Shown in pieces: positions 1-8,283 of a stretch of 37,393 bases of DNA. The stretch lies in the NCBI GenBank assembly GCA_017448455.1, contig JAFSLL010000273.1:1-37393 (forward strand). The letters are read 5' to 3'. The position numbers and the translations under genes were made by a program. Numbering within the stretch: position 1 is the first letter of the stretch; each line of letters opens with the position of its first letter. Origin of the DNA: Oscillospiraceae bacterium. GTDB lineage: Bacteria; Bacillota; Clostridia; Oscillospirales; Oscillospiraceae. The notes below the pieces were generated by a model. It worked only from the letters and a program-made list of their open reading frames with translations, had not been told where the DNA came from and did not search any database.

Positions 1-6
1 CAAACT

Positions 7-828
7 TCACGGTGCATCCTCCCTGTGCTTCAGATCCCACCGAGCAATGTTCCACGCTGCGCCGAGATAAATGATCTGACAGGCGAAATACATCCATAAC
101 ATCAGAAGAATCAGAGAAGCCAGAGAGCCGTATACCAGGGGATATCTGGAAGAAACGGCAATAAAGGCAGAGAAGAGGAAGCTCATCCCCACCAGCGCAA
201 GCGTTGCCATGATCGCGCCTGGCCAGGTTGAAAAGCTTCGTCCCTTCAGACGGGATATTCTGTATACTCCCCAGATCGCAAGAAAGAGCAGCGCGGAAAG
301 CATCAGATATTTGATCTGCTGCCAGCCGGAACGGATGTCAAGGAACGGAACATAGCGGTTCAGGATATCCATCAGATCACGGCTTGTAAACATGACAAGA
401 ATGGCAAAATAGCTTGTAAACAGAAAAATCAGCGCCATAACCAGACTGATTATTATTCTTCGCGCTCCGGTATAACGGACTCTCCCCTGCATCAGGCCAA
501 TCCCGACCTGCATACTTCTTACCGCAGCAGACGCATAGGTCAGCATAATCACCATCCCGGCTATGAGCATAGCAGTGCTGTGATTTCTCTCTACATAGGA
601 GAGAAAACTGCGGACTGTCCTTATTGTCTCAGCGCTGAGAATCCCTTCCGCAAAAGACAGGATCGACAGCGCCGATGAGTAGTTGTATCCAAGCAGCGTA
701 TAAAGACAGATTATGAGCGGGAAAAAGGTCATTGTCAAATAGTAGCACAGTGCGGCAGCTGCCATCGGCACCTGCGCTGAGTTATAATAATAAAAAACCC
801 TTTTCCCCACATAGATAGCCTTTTTCAT
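7..828 (-). CDS. YihY/BrkB-family inner membrane protein
   Basis: This 273-residue integral membrane protein belongs to the YihY/BrkB family, once misnamed RNase BN, whose function is unclear. The family look comes from the N-terminal stretch AAALCYYLTMTFFPLII near residues 24-40 and the C-terminal YGSLASLILLMLWMYFA segment, with about six hydrophobic helices in total. Length is close to the usual 270-300 residues. The ATG at 828 lies just below the palindrome that follows ftsZ, so the gene is probably transcribed separately or by read-through; I see no clear promoter in the short gap. The family call is firm; no substrate or role can be assigned. Confidence 0.85.
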   Translation of the reverse strand: MKKAIYVGKRVFYYYNSAQVPMAAAALCYYLTMTFFPLIICLYTLLGYNYSSALSILSFAEGILSAETIRTVRSFLSYVERNHSTAMLIAGMVIMLTYASAAVRSMQVGIGLMQGRVRYTGARRIIISLVMALIFLFTSYFAILVMFTSRDLMDILNRYVPFLDIRSGWQQIKYLMLSALLFLAIWGVYRISRLKGRSFSTWPGAIMATLALVGMSFLFSAFIAVSSRYPLVYGSLASLILLMLWMYFACQIIYLGAAWNIARWDLKHREDAP

Positions 829-852
829 GACTGCGATCTCCGTTTGAAAGAG

Positions 853-878
853 GAAAGCCCCTCCGCGGAGGGGCTTTC
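853..878 (-). terminator. Hairpin terminator after ftsZ
   Basis: A perfect 26-bp palindrome, with arms GAAAGCCCCTCC and its complement, sits 36 bp after the ftsZ stop. On the minus strand it is followed by the pyrimidine run CTCTTTC rather than a clean U tract. It probably ends the ftsZ transcript, perhaps incompletely, since yihY begins only 25 bp further on. Confidence 0.7.
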
Positions 879-913
879 GGTGTTTGCAAGTATCAGCCTC
901 TCATCGAGGGGGC

Positions 914-2116
914 TTACTTGGTATTAAAGATCTTGAAAATATTGTCAAAGGGGTCTTCCGCAGGCTCTTCCGGAGAAGGTTCAGCCGGTGCCGGAGCAGG
1001 CGCAGCGTTGGGTACAACAGGAGCCATTGCCGGTGCAGCCTGGAACACAGGCGGAACGGACGGTTCAGCTGCTGCCGGCGCCGCCGGAGCAGGCTTCTCT
1101 GCGGGAACACTCACGGGAGTCACCCTCACGGGCTGGGCTTTGGCGGATCCGGCAGATGCTTTCTCCTCAAAGCCGGTTGCAATGACCGTTACACGGATTT
1201 CATCCTGCATGCTTTCATCAAAGCTCGCGCCAAAGATAATATTCGCATCCGGATGCGCAGCCTCCTGTACCAGATCGGCAGCAGCTTCAACGTCTTCCAG
1301 ACCCATATCCGAAGACCCGGTGATATTAATGAGCACGCCATGAGCTCCGTTAATGGAAGTCTCCATCAGCGGGCTTGCGACAGCAATGCGGGCGGCTTCT
1401 TCCGCCTTGCCCTTGCCTGCTGCATGGCCGACGCCCATGTGCGCGAAACCGGCATCCTTCATGATGCAGGTGACATCGGCAAAGTCCAGATTGATAAAGC
1501 CCGTGTTCTTAATGAGGTCCGCAATGCTGGTCACCGCCTGACGCAGAACATCGTCGGCAATCTCAAAAGCGTTTGCCAGCGTGACCTTCTGATCAGTCGC
1601 GTATTTCAGACGGTCATTGGGAATGATAAGAAGGGAATCGACCTTCCCGAGAAGCTCCCGAATGCCGTCGTTTGCCTGATCCATACGCCGCTTCCCCTCA
1701 AACTTGAAGGGCTTGGTTACTACACCGACTGTCAGAATACCGGCGTCCTTCGCAATATCCGCAACCGTCGGCGCCGCGCCTGTGCCTGTTCCGCCGCCCA
1801 TACCGGCAGTGATGAACACCATATCCGTGTCCTCGAGCGCGGCAGTAATCGCGTTGCGGCTCTCTTCCGCGGCACGCTTGCCGATCGTCGGATCTGAGCC
1901 TGCGCCCTGACCGTGGGTGATCTTCTCACCGATCTGAATCTTCAGGTCCGCATTGGAGACGGACAGAGCCTGTTTATCCGTATTGACCGCAATGAATTCG
2001 ACACCCTGCGTGCCATCCTTTACCATGCGGTTAACAACATTGTTGCCGGCACCACCGACACCAACAACTTTTATTGTAACAACATTTTCGGGACCCGCTT
2101 CGGCTATGAAATCCAT
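914..2116 (-). CDS. ftsZ: Cell division protein FtsZ
   Basis: FtsZ is the tubulin-like GTPase that forms the cytokinetic Z ring. The 400-residue product has the N-terminal nucleotide-binding GVGGAGNN (residues 19-26), the tubulin signature GGGTGTG (107-113), the T7-loop region and a complete C-terminal domain. A Pro/Ala-rich disordered linker of about 60 residues follows from about residue 325, then a terminal peptide ending DPFDNIFKIFNTK. That tail differs from the common D-I-P-x-F-L form that binds FtsA, ZipA and SepF. The ATG at 2116 has AGGAGG eight bases upstream. The gene has its own promoter and is last in the dcw cluster, before a hairpin. No ftsA is adjacent. Confidence 0.98.
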   Translation of the reverse strand: MDFIAEAGPENVVTIKVVGVGGAGNNVVNRMVKDGTQGVEFIAVNTDKQALSVSNADLKIQIGEKITHGQGAGSDPTIGKRAAEESRNAITAALEDTDMVFITAGMGGGTGTGAAPTVADIAKDAGILTVGVVTKPFKFEGKRRMDQANDGIRELLGKVDSLLIIPNDRLKYATDQKVTLANAFEIADDVLRQAVTSIADLIKNTGFINLDFADVTCIMKDAGFAHMGVGHAAGKGKAEEAARIAVASPLMETSINGAHGVLINITGSSDMGLEDVEAAADLVQEAAHPDANIIFGASFDESMQDEIRVTVIATGFEEKASAGSAKAQPVRVTPVSVPAEKPAPAAPAAAEPSVPPVFQAAPAMAPVVPNAAPAPAPAEPSPEEPAEDPFDNIFKIFNTK

Positions 2117-2181
2117 ATTTCGTGCCTCCTGTCTGAATCAATAACGCCACAGAGACGTAACTTTTTGTTTCTGTGTCCCCT

Positions 2182-2210
2182 ATAATATTACATTTTTCCG
2201 TTCAGGTCAA
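2182..2210 (-). promoter_or_regulatory. Predicted sigma-70 (SigA) promoter of ftsZ
   Basis: On the minus strand a TTGACC -35 (2205-2210) is followed after exactly 17 bp by a TATTAT -10 (2182-2187). This puts the transcript start near 2175 and gives ftsZ a leader of about 60 nt. The region is AT-rich, unlike the surrounding coding DNA. Confidence 0.75.
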
Positions 2211-2272
2211 TAGTTTTTTTCATTTCCGGGCAACTTTTTTGTTTCCAAATTGTAATTATTGGCGGTAACAAT

Positions 2273-2314
2273 GATTCTCTTCCCTTCTGCGCGAGCATGA
2301 TCGGGAAGAGAATC
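2273..2314 (-). other. Long hairpin between ftsQ and ftsZ
   Basis: Perfect 12-bp arms GATTCTCTTCCC (2273-2284) and GGGAAGAGAATC (2303-2314) enclose an 18-nt loop. The hairpin begins 36 bp after the ftsQ stop and lies upstream of the ftsZ promoter. On the minus strand only ATTGTTACC follows, so it is a poor classical terminator. It may instead weaken read-through or protect the ftsQ mRNA 3' end. Confidence 0.5.
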
Positions 2315-2349
2315 CGGCTCTTACGGTGCCAGCAGCATGTCAAACCAAT

Positions 2350-3147
2350 TCAGTTCGGACTGAAGTAAGCACGCTGCCCGTCAGCGAGATTGATAACCCC
2401 TGCATCGCCCTCTTTCAAAGTGTCCAGAACACCGGCAAGCATCGCAAATTTTTTCTGGACTTCCGAGTAGCGTCCCAGTACAACGGTGAATCTCCCGTTT
2501 AAAACAAGCTCCGGACTGTTGGCAGACTCAAAGTCCACACGGTCGACATCCGCTATCATGTTGCGTCCGTCGATCTGCAGCAGGATTTCGTTCAGATAAT
2601 TTACAGGGTCCTCTTCCCCGTTGGCAGTTGTCAGGCGCTCTCCGATAAACAGAGTCCCCGGATTGAAATTTACAATCGGCACTAACTGATCTGTTTCTCC
2701 CTGTGCAGCCTTACCGAGGATTTTACAGTTGTGATCCATCGTCCATTCTTCGTCGCCGAGGATCAGATACGCCAACGCCGTGCTCTCCTGTACAGAAATA
2801 GTAATCCGGTTTGGCAGGGCACGGTGCAGGCTGACTTCTTCAATGTAGGGCAGCTTTGAAAAAACGCGGCTGATTGCCGCGAAACGATCAAAGAAAAAGA
2901 GATTATCTCCTTCTTCGATATCGATGGCTCGGATGATCTCTTCATCGGTATAGTGTACATTCCCTTCCACGCGGATGTCCTCCACACGGAAGAAAAGACT
3001 CAGGATAAAAACAGACGCGACGATAACAAGCACGAAAATCAGCGGCTGGCTGAAGCCTCTTCTGCGCCGTGCGCGTAGATATTCCTCCTGCGCTTCATCT
3101 GTGAAAGCAGATAAGTTCAGGCGTTCTTTCCAGTTTTTCGATGCCAT
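2350..3147 (-). CDS. ftsQ: Cell division protein FtsQ/DivIB
   Basis: This bitopic divisome protein links FtsL/FtsB-type partners to septal peptidoglycan synthesis. The 265 residues show a charged cytoplasmic tail (RARRRRG near 26-32), one membrane helix (about 34-54), and an extracytoplasmic POTRA domain starting FRVEDIRVEGNVHYTDEEII, followed by a FtsQ-type beta region. The ATG at 3147 has GGAGG five bases upstream. murG is the upstream neighbour but a terminator lies between them, and a promoter within that terminator probably starts the ftsQ mRNA. A hairpin follows before ftsZ. It could equally be named divIB by Gram-positive convention. Confidence 0.9.
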   Translation of the reverse strand: MASKNWKERLNLSAFTDEAQEEYLRARRRRGFSQPLIFVLVIVASVFILSLFFRVEDIRVEGNVHYTDEEIIRAIDIEEGDNLFFFDRFAAISRVFSKLPYIEEVSLHRALPNRITISVQESTALAYLILGDEEWTMDHNCKILGKAAQGETDQLVPIVNFNPGTLFIGERLTTANGEEDPVNYLNEILLQIDGRNMIADVDRVDFESANSPELVLNGRFTVVLGRYSEVQKKFAMLAGVLDTLKEGDAGVINLADGQRAYFSPN

Positions 3148-3162
3148 GCGCGCCTCCGGGTG

Positions 3163-3200
3163 AAAAAATCAGAACAGACCGTCTCAACAGCGGTCTGTTC
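3163..3200 (-). terminator. Intrinsic terminator after murG
   Basis: Arms GAACAGACCG (3172-3181) and CGGTCTGTTC (3191-3200) form a 10-bp stem with a 9-nt loop, followed on the minus strand by a TTTTTT run. It ends the mraZ-murG transcript just 15 bp before the ftsQ start codon. The upstream arm overlaps the predicted ftsQ transcript start. Confidence 0.8.
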
Positions 3201-3229
3201 ATTATAGCATATGTTATCCGGAAGGAAAA
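3201..3229 (-). promoter_or_regulatory. Predicted extended -10 promoter of ftsQ
   Basis: On the minus strand TGCTATAAT, a perfect extended -10 (3201-3209), is preceded by a weak TTTTCC (3224-3229) at 17 bp spacing. The expected start, near 3194, falls inside the first arm of the terminator. RNA from this promoter would lack the first several bases of that arm and could not form the full hairpin. Confidence 0.6.
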
Positions 3230-3256
3230 GGGATTTTTTATTCCGAGGCCCTGTAT

Positions 3257-4387
3257 TTATGATCCGGACTTCCTTGCATAGTCCAGAACCGCATCCACAA
3301 TTCTGTCCAGGGAATCCTCCACGGTAAGGGTTTTCATGGCTCCCGCCATTTCATTCAGTTTCGCAGGGTCCTGCAGCAGGGAGTGAATTTCACTCAGGAA
3401 ATCCGCCTCATTGAACTCCCCTTCCAACAGCACACGAGCACCGCCTGCATGTTCAACGAGCCGCGCGTTTTTTTCCTGATGGTGATTGGTAACATTGGGA
3501 GACGGAACAATCAGCGCCGGTTTGCCAATGCTGCTGAGTTCGGAGAGTGTGGATGCTCCGGCCCTGCATAGCACCAGATCCGCGGCACACAGAACCCGTT
3601 CCGCGTCAAAAATGTATTCGCGGATTTCCGCATTGCAGTCCTGCGGCTTCACGCCTGCCGCTTCAAGGCTTTCCATCACCTTCCGATAGTAATAGTGCCC
3701 TGTCGCGTGAATCATGGCAAATTCATGCTGGCCCTTCATCTGCGGCAGCATGCGTGTTACGATTTCATTCATATGTCCTGAGCCAAGAGAACCCCACATT
3801 GAGACTACAAGCGGCAGGTCAGGATCGATCCCGAGTTCCTCTCTGGCAGTCTCCCGGGTATAGCGACAGAATTTACCTCGAACCGGTGTGCCCGTAACGC
3901 GCAGATCTTTCGCGTTGGGATAGTATACACTGCTCTCCTCATAGCCGAGCAAAACACAGCTCACATGTCCGGTGAGCATTTTCGTCGTCAACCCGGGAAC
4001 CGCGTTGCTCTCGTGAATCAAAGTTGGAATCCCAAGCTTTGCCGCTTCATGGAGCACCGGATAACAGACATAACCGCCTGTCCCCAGAACCGCGTCCGGC
4101 CGATACTCTTTCAGGATTCGCCGTGCCTCATGGCCGGAATCAATCACGTTCTTCAGAGAATCCAGGTTATGTCGAAGATCACTCATTCGATGACCACGGC
4201 TGATATTGGTCACCCGAAGAGGACGGATCTCAAACCCGTCTCTGGGAACGAGTTCCATCTCCATTTTTCCCTCTGCGCCGATAAACAGAATCTCGCAGTC
4301 GTCAAGAAGTTCCCGCAGTCGCTGAGCCACAGCGATTGCGGGATTGATATGTCCTGCGGTTCCGCCGCAGGTCAGAACAAATTTCAT
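3257..4387 (-). CDS. murG: UDP-GlcNAc:lipid I N-acetylglucosaminyltransferase
   Basis: MurG transfers GlcNAc from UDP-GlcNAc to lipid I to form lipid II on the inner membrane face. The 376-residue protein has the acceptor-side glycine loop GGTAGHINPA near residues 8-17, the second loop region around SMWGSLGSGHMNE, and the UDP-GlcNAc site RAGASTLSELSSIGKPALIVPSP in the C-terminal half. Length is normal for this GT28 family. The ATG at 4387 follows the mraY stop by 21 bp and has GAGG upstream. It is the last gene of the mraZ-rsmH-murE-mraY-murG run, followed by an intrinsic terminator. The usual neighbours ftsW, murD and murC are missing. Confidence 0.97.
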   Translation of the reverse strand: MKFVLTCGGTAGHINPAIAVAQRLRELLDDCEILFIGAEGKMEMELVPRDGFEIRPLRVTNISRGHRMSDLRHNLDSLKNVIDSGHEARRILKEYRPDAVLGTGGYVCYPVLHEAAKLGIPTLIHESNAVPGLTTKMLTGHVSCVLLGYEESSVYYPNAKDLRVTGTPVRGKFCRYTRETAREELGIDPDLPLVVSMWGSLGSGHMNEIVTRMLPQMKGQHEFAMIHATGHYYYRKVMESLEAAGVKPQDCNAEIREYIFDAERVLCAADLVLCRAGASTLSELSSIGKPALIVPSPNVTNHHQEKNARLVEHAGGARVLLEGEFNEADFLSEIHSLLQDPAKLNEMAGAMKTLTVEDSLDRIVDAVLDYARKSGS

Positions 4388-4408
4388 TTTCGTTCCTCGT
4401 AAAGCCTG

Positions 4409-5416
4409 TCAGAATCTGTCATAAACCGTCAGGAAAGAAAGCACCATGCAAATCAAAGACACGCAGGTATAGAGAACAAAGAGCTCCTTTTCCTTCCATT
4501 TCCTTCCGGTCCATCCGCCCAGCTCAAGGTGGTGATGGAACGGAGCCATGCGGAACACCCGCTTCCCGTGAGAAAGTTTAAAATAGCCAACCTGAATGAT
4601 ATCCGAGAGCGTTTCAATGATAAACATCACACACAGAGGGATCAAAATCAGCGGCATGTCATAGGCAAACGCCAGCGCTGCTATTGCTCCGCCGATAAAA
4701 AGGCTCCCGGTATCGCCCATAAACACGCGGGCGGGGTTGTAATTATACATCAGAAAGCCCATCAGTCCGCCGACCATCGCCGAAGCAAAAATGCCCAACT
4801 GAAGATATTCCTGTCCCCAGGCGAATGTGATCAGGACAAAGAACAGGAATACAGGAATTGAGGTGCCTGTCGCCAGTCCGTCAATACCGTCCGTAATATT
4901 TACCGCATTGACGGTACCGACTATTACGAAAACAGCAAACACATAATAAAGCCACTGCGGCATATTGACGACTCTTCCGGAAACAGGGAGATACAAAACC
5001 GTATGCAGAAACCCGAGTTTTTTCATCAGAAAGAGGAATATCAGCGCCGCGACAACCTGAAGAAGAAATTTTGCCCTGGCAGACAATCCCAGGTTCTGCT
5101 TTTTCCGGATCTTCTGCCAATCATCCAGCAAACCGATTGCTCCGAATACCATCGCAAAGAGAAGGACAAAAATGTGTTCAAAATGCCCCTGAAGCATCCC
5201 GGGGAACCCAAGTGTCAGGCAAACAAGGGTCGCTGCGAGGATGAACATCACGCCTCCCATTGTCGGAGTGCCCTTCTTCGGTTCATGCCAACCCGGCCCA
5301 TCTTTCTTAATCTGCTGTCCCGCCTTCTCTTTTACCAGCCAGGGAATATATTCTTTTCCGAACGCGGTGGCAAACAGGAACGCGATTGCAAACGCGCAGA
5401 GCATCTTCAGTGTCAT
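4409..5416 (-). CDS. mraY: Phospho-N-acetylmuramoyl-pentapeptide transferase
   Basis: MraY attaches phospho-MurNAc-pentapeptide to undecaprenyl phosphate to make lipid I. The 335-residue polytopic protein shows the conserved KKGTPTMGGVMF near residues 47-58, the catalytic Asp region GLLDDWQK, the NAVNITDGIDGLATG motif, and the HHHLE histidine motif near residue 290. About ten hydrophobic segments are visible. The ATG at 5416 overlaps the murE stop as ATGA, indicating translational coupling. In many Clostridia murF lies between murE and mraY; here it does not. Confidence 0.97.
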   Translation of the reverse strand: MTLKMLCAFAIAFLFATAFGKEYIPWLVKEKAGQQIKKDGPGWHEPKKGTPTMGGVMFILAATLVCLTLGFPGMLQGHFEHIFVLLFAMVFGAIGLLDDWQKIRKKQNLGLSARAKFLLQVVAALIFLFLMKKLGFLHTVLYLPVSGRVVNMPQWLYYVFAVFVIVGTVNAVNITDGIDGLATGTSIPVFLFFVLITFAWGQEYLQLGIFASAMVGGLMGFLMYNYNPARVFMGDTGSLFIGGAIAALAFAYDMPLILIPLCVMFIIETLSDIIQVGYFKLSHGKRVFRMAPFHHHLELGGWTGRKWKEKELFVLYTCVSLICMVLSFLTVYDRF

Positions 5417-6873
5417 CGGCTCTCCACTGCCTTTCCTTTACTCAGGTATTGCGCAACGATTTCTCGTTCATCCATGTGTCTTTTCTCATGCCCGACAATC
5501 TGGTAATCCTCGTGGCCCTTTCCGGCAAGAAGGATAACATCCCCCTTCTGTGCCAGATCAATTGCCCGATGAATCGCTTCTGTCCGATCGCAGATCCGCT
5601 CATACGGGGTTTCCATTCCGACAAGTCCTTTTTCTATCTCGTCAAGAATCGCCTCCGGATCTTCCGTGCGCGGATTATCACTGGTGATAATAACCAGATC
5701 CGCAAGGCTTCCCGCAATATGCCCCATGATCGGACGCTTGACCCGGTCGCGGTCACCGCCGCAGCCGAAGAGGCAGATCAGACGTCCTTTCGCTGCCGGT
5801 CGAAGGCTCTTCAGTACTTTTTCCAAAGCATCCGGTTTGTGGGAATAATCAATCAGGATACTGTAGTCTCCATCCGTCGGGACAGTCTCCAGGCGGCCGG
5901 CAACACCCTTTGCCGCAGCGAGGATTTCAGCGCAGCGTGCAGGAGCAATGCCTTCCAGACAAGCAGACGCCATCACTGCCAGCGCATTATAAACAGAAAA
6001 GCTGCCAGGAATCCCCAGCTCTGTCGGTACGCGGTTGTTTTCAAACACAGCATCGAAGTATACTCGATCAGACATGAGCACCTGATTCTCTGCACGAAGC
6101 CAGGCTTCTTCATTCGTACCAAAACGCAGCACAGGACACTCCGCCCTGCTAACCATATAGTCTGCCCAATCATCATCCGAGTTTATACAGGCCCAGTCAC
6201 ACTGCGCAAACAAGCGCTGCTTCGCGGCAGCGTAATGCTCCATATCTCCGTGAAAATCCAGATGATCCTGTGAGAGATTGGTATAAACTGCCGTATGAAA
6301 CCGAACACCTGCAACCCGATCCAGTTCCAGCGCATGTGACGATACTTCCATCACCACATGCGTACATCCTTCATCCGCCATACGGCGGAACAGTTTCTGC
6401 AGTTCATAGCTTTCCGGTGTCGTGTGGTCTGCCGGCAGAACGGTATCTCCGATACAGATACCGTTTGTACCGATCAGTCCAACCTTAGCGGACAGTCCCT
6501 GTTCCAGAACCTGTCTCAGCAGAATGCTGACACTGGTTTTACCGCTTGTTCCCGTAATGCCGATCATCCGCATAGATGAAGCGGGATTTCCGTAAAAGGC
6601 GCAGCTGCTCAAGGAAAGGCCGAGTCGTGAGTCCTTCACCCGCACATAAGGGATGTCTTCCATCGGCACTGTTTCACACAGAACAGCAGCTGCATGCTTC
6701 TCATGCGCATACGGAATAAAGCGATGACCATCGGTTTCAAAGCCGCGTATCGCGACGAATAAATCTCCCGCTTCCGTCTTCCGGGAGTCATAACTGATTC
6801 CGGATATTTCCAGGTCAGGATCTGCGGTCATCTCCAGAATCTCGAGATCCCCGATCAGTTCTTTCAGTTTCAT
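5413..6873 (-). CDS. murE: UDP-MurNAc-tripeptide synthetase, probably meso-DAP-adding
   Basis: MurE adds the third residue to UDP-MurNAc-L-Ala-D-Glu in the cytoplasm. The ATG at 6873 gives a 486-residue protein beginning MKLKELIGDLEI, the usual MurE start; the frame stays open further upstream, but only inside rsmH. The ATP loop GITGTSGKTS, the HTTPES region and the C-terminal SDNPRTEDP are present. DNPR is the accepted marker for meso-diaminopimelate rather than lysine as substrate, so the wall is probably DAP-type. The start lies two bases after the rsmH stop and the end overlaps mraY. ftsL and a division PBP, usual between rsmH and murE, are absent. Confidence 0.96.
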   Translation of the reverse strand: MKLKELIGDLEILEMTADPDLEISGISYDSRKTEAGDLFVAIRGFETDGHRFIPYAHEKHAAAVLCETVPMEDIPYVRVKDSRLGLSLSSCAFYGNPASSMRMIGITGTSGKTSVSILLRQVLEQGLSAKVGLIGTNGICIGDTVLPADHTTPESYELQKLFRRMADEGCTHVVMEVSSHALELDRVAGVRFHTAVYTNLSQDHLDFHGDMEHYAAAKQRLFAQCDWACINSDDDWADYMVSRAECPVLRFGTNEEAWLRAENQVLMSDRVYFDAVFENNRVPTELGIPGSFSVYNALAVMASACLEGIAPARCAEILAAAKGVAGRLETVPTDGDYSILIDYSHKPDALEKVLKSLRPAAKGRLICLFGCGGDRDRVKRPIMGHIAGSLADLVIITSDNPRTEDPEAILDEIEKGLVGMETPYERICDRTEAIHRAIDLAQKGDVILLAGKGHEDYQIVGHEKRHMDEREIVAQYLSKGKAVESR

Positions 6874-6875
6874 TT

Positions 6876-7805
6876 CTATACTCTTTCCGCAACACGGAGC
6901 CTGGCGCTTCGTGCGCGCGGGTTTACCGCACATTCTTCCGGTGTCGGCATTATCGGTTTGCGTGTAACGCTGCGCAGCGTCTGCTGAAAACCGCAAGTGC
7001 AGACCGGTGCCTCCCTCGGACAGATGCAGCCATGTTCACACTGTGCAATAGCCTGCTTGACGATCCTGTCTTCCAGAGAATGGAAAGAGATCACACACAG
7101 TCTGCCGCCCGGTTTCAGTCTGTTGGGGGCGGAGCGCATCATCTGCTCAACTTCCTTCAATTCATCATTGACTTCGATTCGAATCGCCTGGAAACTGCGC
7201 TTCGCAGGATGCTGCTTCTCCCGCAGTGCCGCGGCAGGCATCGCTGAACGGATCAGCTCCGCCAGCTGCAGCGTCGTTTCGATCGGAGTCAGCGCTCTCT
7301 CCCTGACAAGAACGGAAGCAATCCTTCTCGCATAACGCTCTTCTCCATAGGTGAAAAGAATTCTGCTCAACTCCGCTTCCTCATAGCGGTTGACAACATC
7401 CCATGCGGTTTTCCCGCCACTTCGGTCCATCCGCATATCCAAAGGGGCATCCATACGGTAAGAAAAACCTCTCTCCGCCTCGTCAAGCTGCGGAGATGAT
7501 ACACCGAGGTCAAACAGCATTCCGTCCAGCTGCTCGATTCCCAGCGCATCCAGAATCTCGTCCAGGTGTCCGAAGCTGCCGTGAACAAGCCGAACCCGAT
7601 CACCAAAGCAGGCGAGTCTTTCTCCTGCCCGGGCAATCGCCGTGTCATCCCGGTCAATACCGATCAGCAGTCCCCTGTCAAGCCTCTCAGCGATTTTCGC
7701 AGAGTGTCCGCCGAGTCCGAGTGTTCCATCCAAATAAATACCCTCAGGCTTGATGTTCAATTCCCGGATGCACTCGTCCAACAGGACAGAGACATGTTCC
7801 GGCAT
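6876..7805 (-). CDS. rsmH: 16S rRNA (cytosine-1402-N4)-methyltransferase
   Basis: RsmH (MraW) methylates N4 of C1402 in the ribosomal P site using S-adenosylmethionine. The 309-residue protein begins MPEHVSVLLDECI, has the SAM-binding DGTLGLGGHS near residues 26-35, the LFDLGVSSPQLD motif, and the C-terminal CVISFHSLEDRIVK. All are typical, as is the length. The ATG at 7805 overlaps the mraZ stop as TGATG, so the two are translationally coupled. It is the second gene of the dcw cluster. Confidence 0.97.
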   Translation of the reverse strand: MPEHVSVLLDECIRELNIKPEGIYLDGTLGLGGHSAKIAERLDRGLLIGIDRDDTAIARAGERLACFGDRVRLVHGSFGHLDEILDALGIEQLDGMLFDLGVSSPQLDEAERGFSYRMDAPLDMRMDRSGGKTAWDVVNRYEEAELSRILFTYGEERYARRIASVLVRERALTPIETTLQLAELIRSAMPAAALREKQHPAKRSFQAIRIEVNDELKEVEQMMRSAPNRLKPGGRLCVISFHSLEDRIVKQAIAQCEHGCICPREAPVCTCGFQQTLRSVTRKPIMPTPEECAVNPRARSARLRVAERV

Positions 7806-8221
7806 CAGAATTCCAACTCCTCCATGACAGCCGCGATATTCTCAGGCGAAGTTTCTACTTCAAATACCTGCTGCCATGCGTCACTGTCCCAGAACTCGGC
7901 ATGGTTATTGCAGCCGACAACCGTCACATTTTTACTGAAGCCGGCCCAATCCCGCAGATTCTGCGGCAGAAGGATCCTTCCCTGCGCATCCAGTTCGCAG
8001 CGTACCGCATGTGCGAACAGCGGACGCATCTTCCTCTGCCGAATATACGGGAGCGCATTGACCTTTTCGGTCAGGTGATCCCAGTTTTCAGCGCTGTAGG
8101 CGCTGAGGCAGCGATCCATGGAAAGCGTGACATAAACCACCTGTCCCAGCTCATCCCGAAGCTTGGCAGGAATAAAGATACGGCCCTTATTATCTATCGC
8201 ATGCTGGTATTCGCCCGTCAT
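7805..8221 (-). CDS. mraZ: Transcriptional regulator MraZ
   Basis: MraZ is a ring-forming DNA-binding protein with two SpoVT/AbrB-like domains that controls its own dcw operon. The ATG at 8221 gives 138 residues starting MTGEYQHAIDNKGRIFIPAK, matching the family N terminus; a GTG three codons upstream at 8230 lacks a usable ribosome site. The second domain contains LDAQGRILLPQNLRDWAG. The gene opens the cluster and is preceded by four GTGG boxes at exact 10-bp spacing next to its promoter, so autoregulation is very likely. Confidence 0.95.
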   Translation of the reverse strand: MTGEYQHAIDNKGRIFIPAKLRDELGQVVYVTLSMDRCLSAYSAENWDHLTEKVNALPYIRQRKMRPLFAHAVRCELDAQGRILLPQNLRDWAGFSKNVTVVGCNNHAEFWDSDAWQQVFEVETSPENIAAVMEELEF

Positions 8222-8248
8222 TGCTGTCACCCTTCCCGATTAATGTAA

Positions 8249-8282
8249 CCACTTTTCACCACTTTAAACCACTTTGCTCCAC
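8249..8282 (-). promoter_or_regulatory. MraZ operator: four 10-bp-phased GTGG boxes
   Basis: On the minus strand GTGG occurs at 8279-8282, 8269-8272, 8259-8262 and 8249-8252, exactly 10 bp apart, and two copies read AAAGTGGT. Known MraZ operators are short tandem direct repeats of this sort at 10-bp pitch, including AAAGTGG-type boxes in mollicutes. They lie just downstream of the -10, where binding would block transcription start. Confidence 0.85.
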
Positions 8283-8283
8283 C

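Noticed and set aside
884-1897. Plus-strand open frame opposite ftsZ, rich in Arg, Cys and Ser
   Set aside because: It is the antisense of FtsZ codons; composition is typical of a shadow frame.
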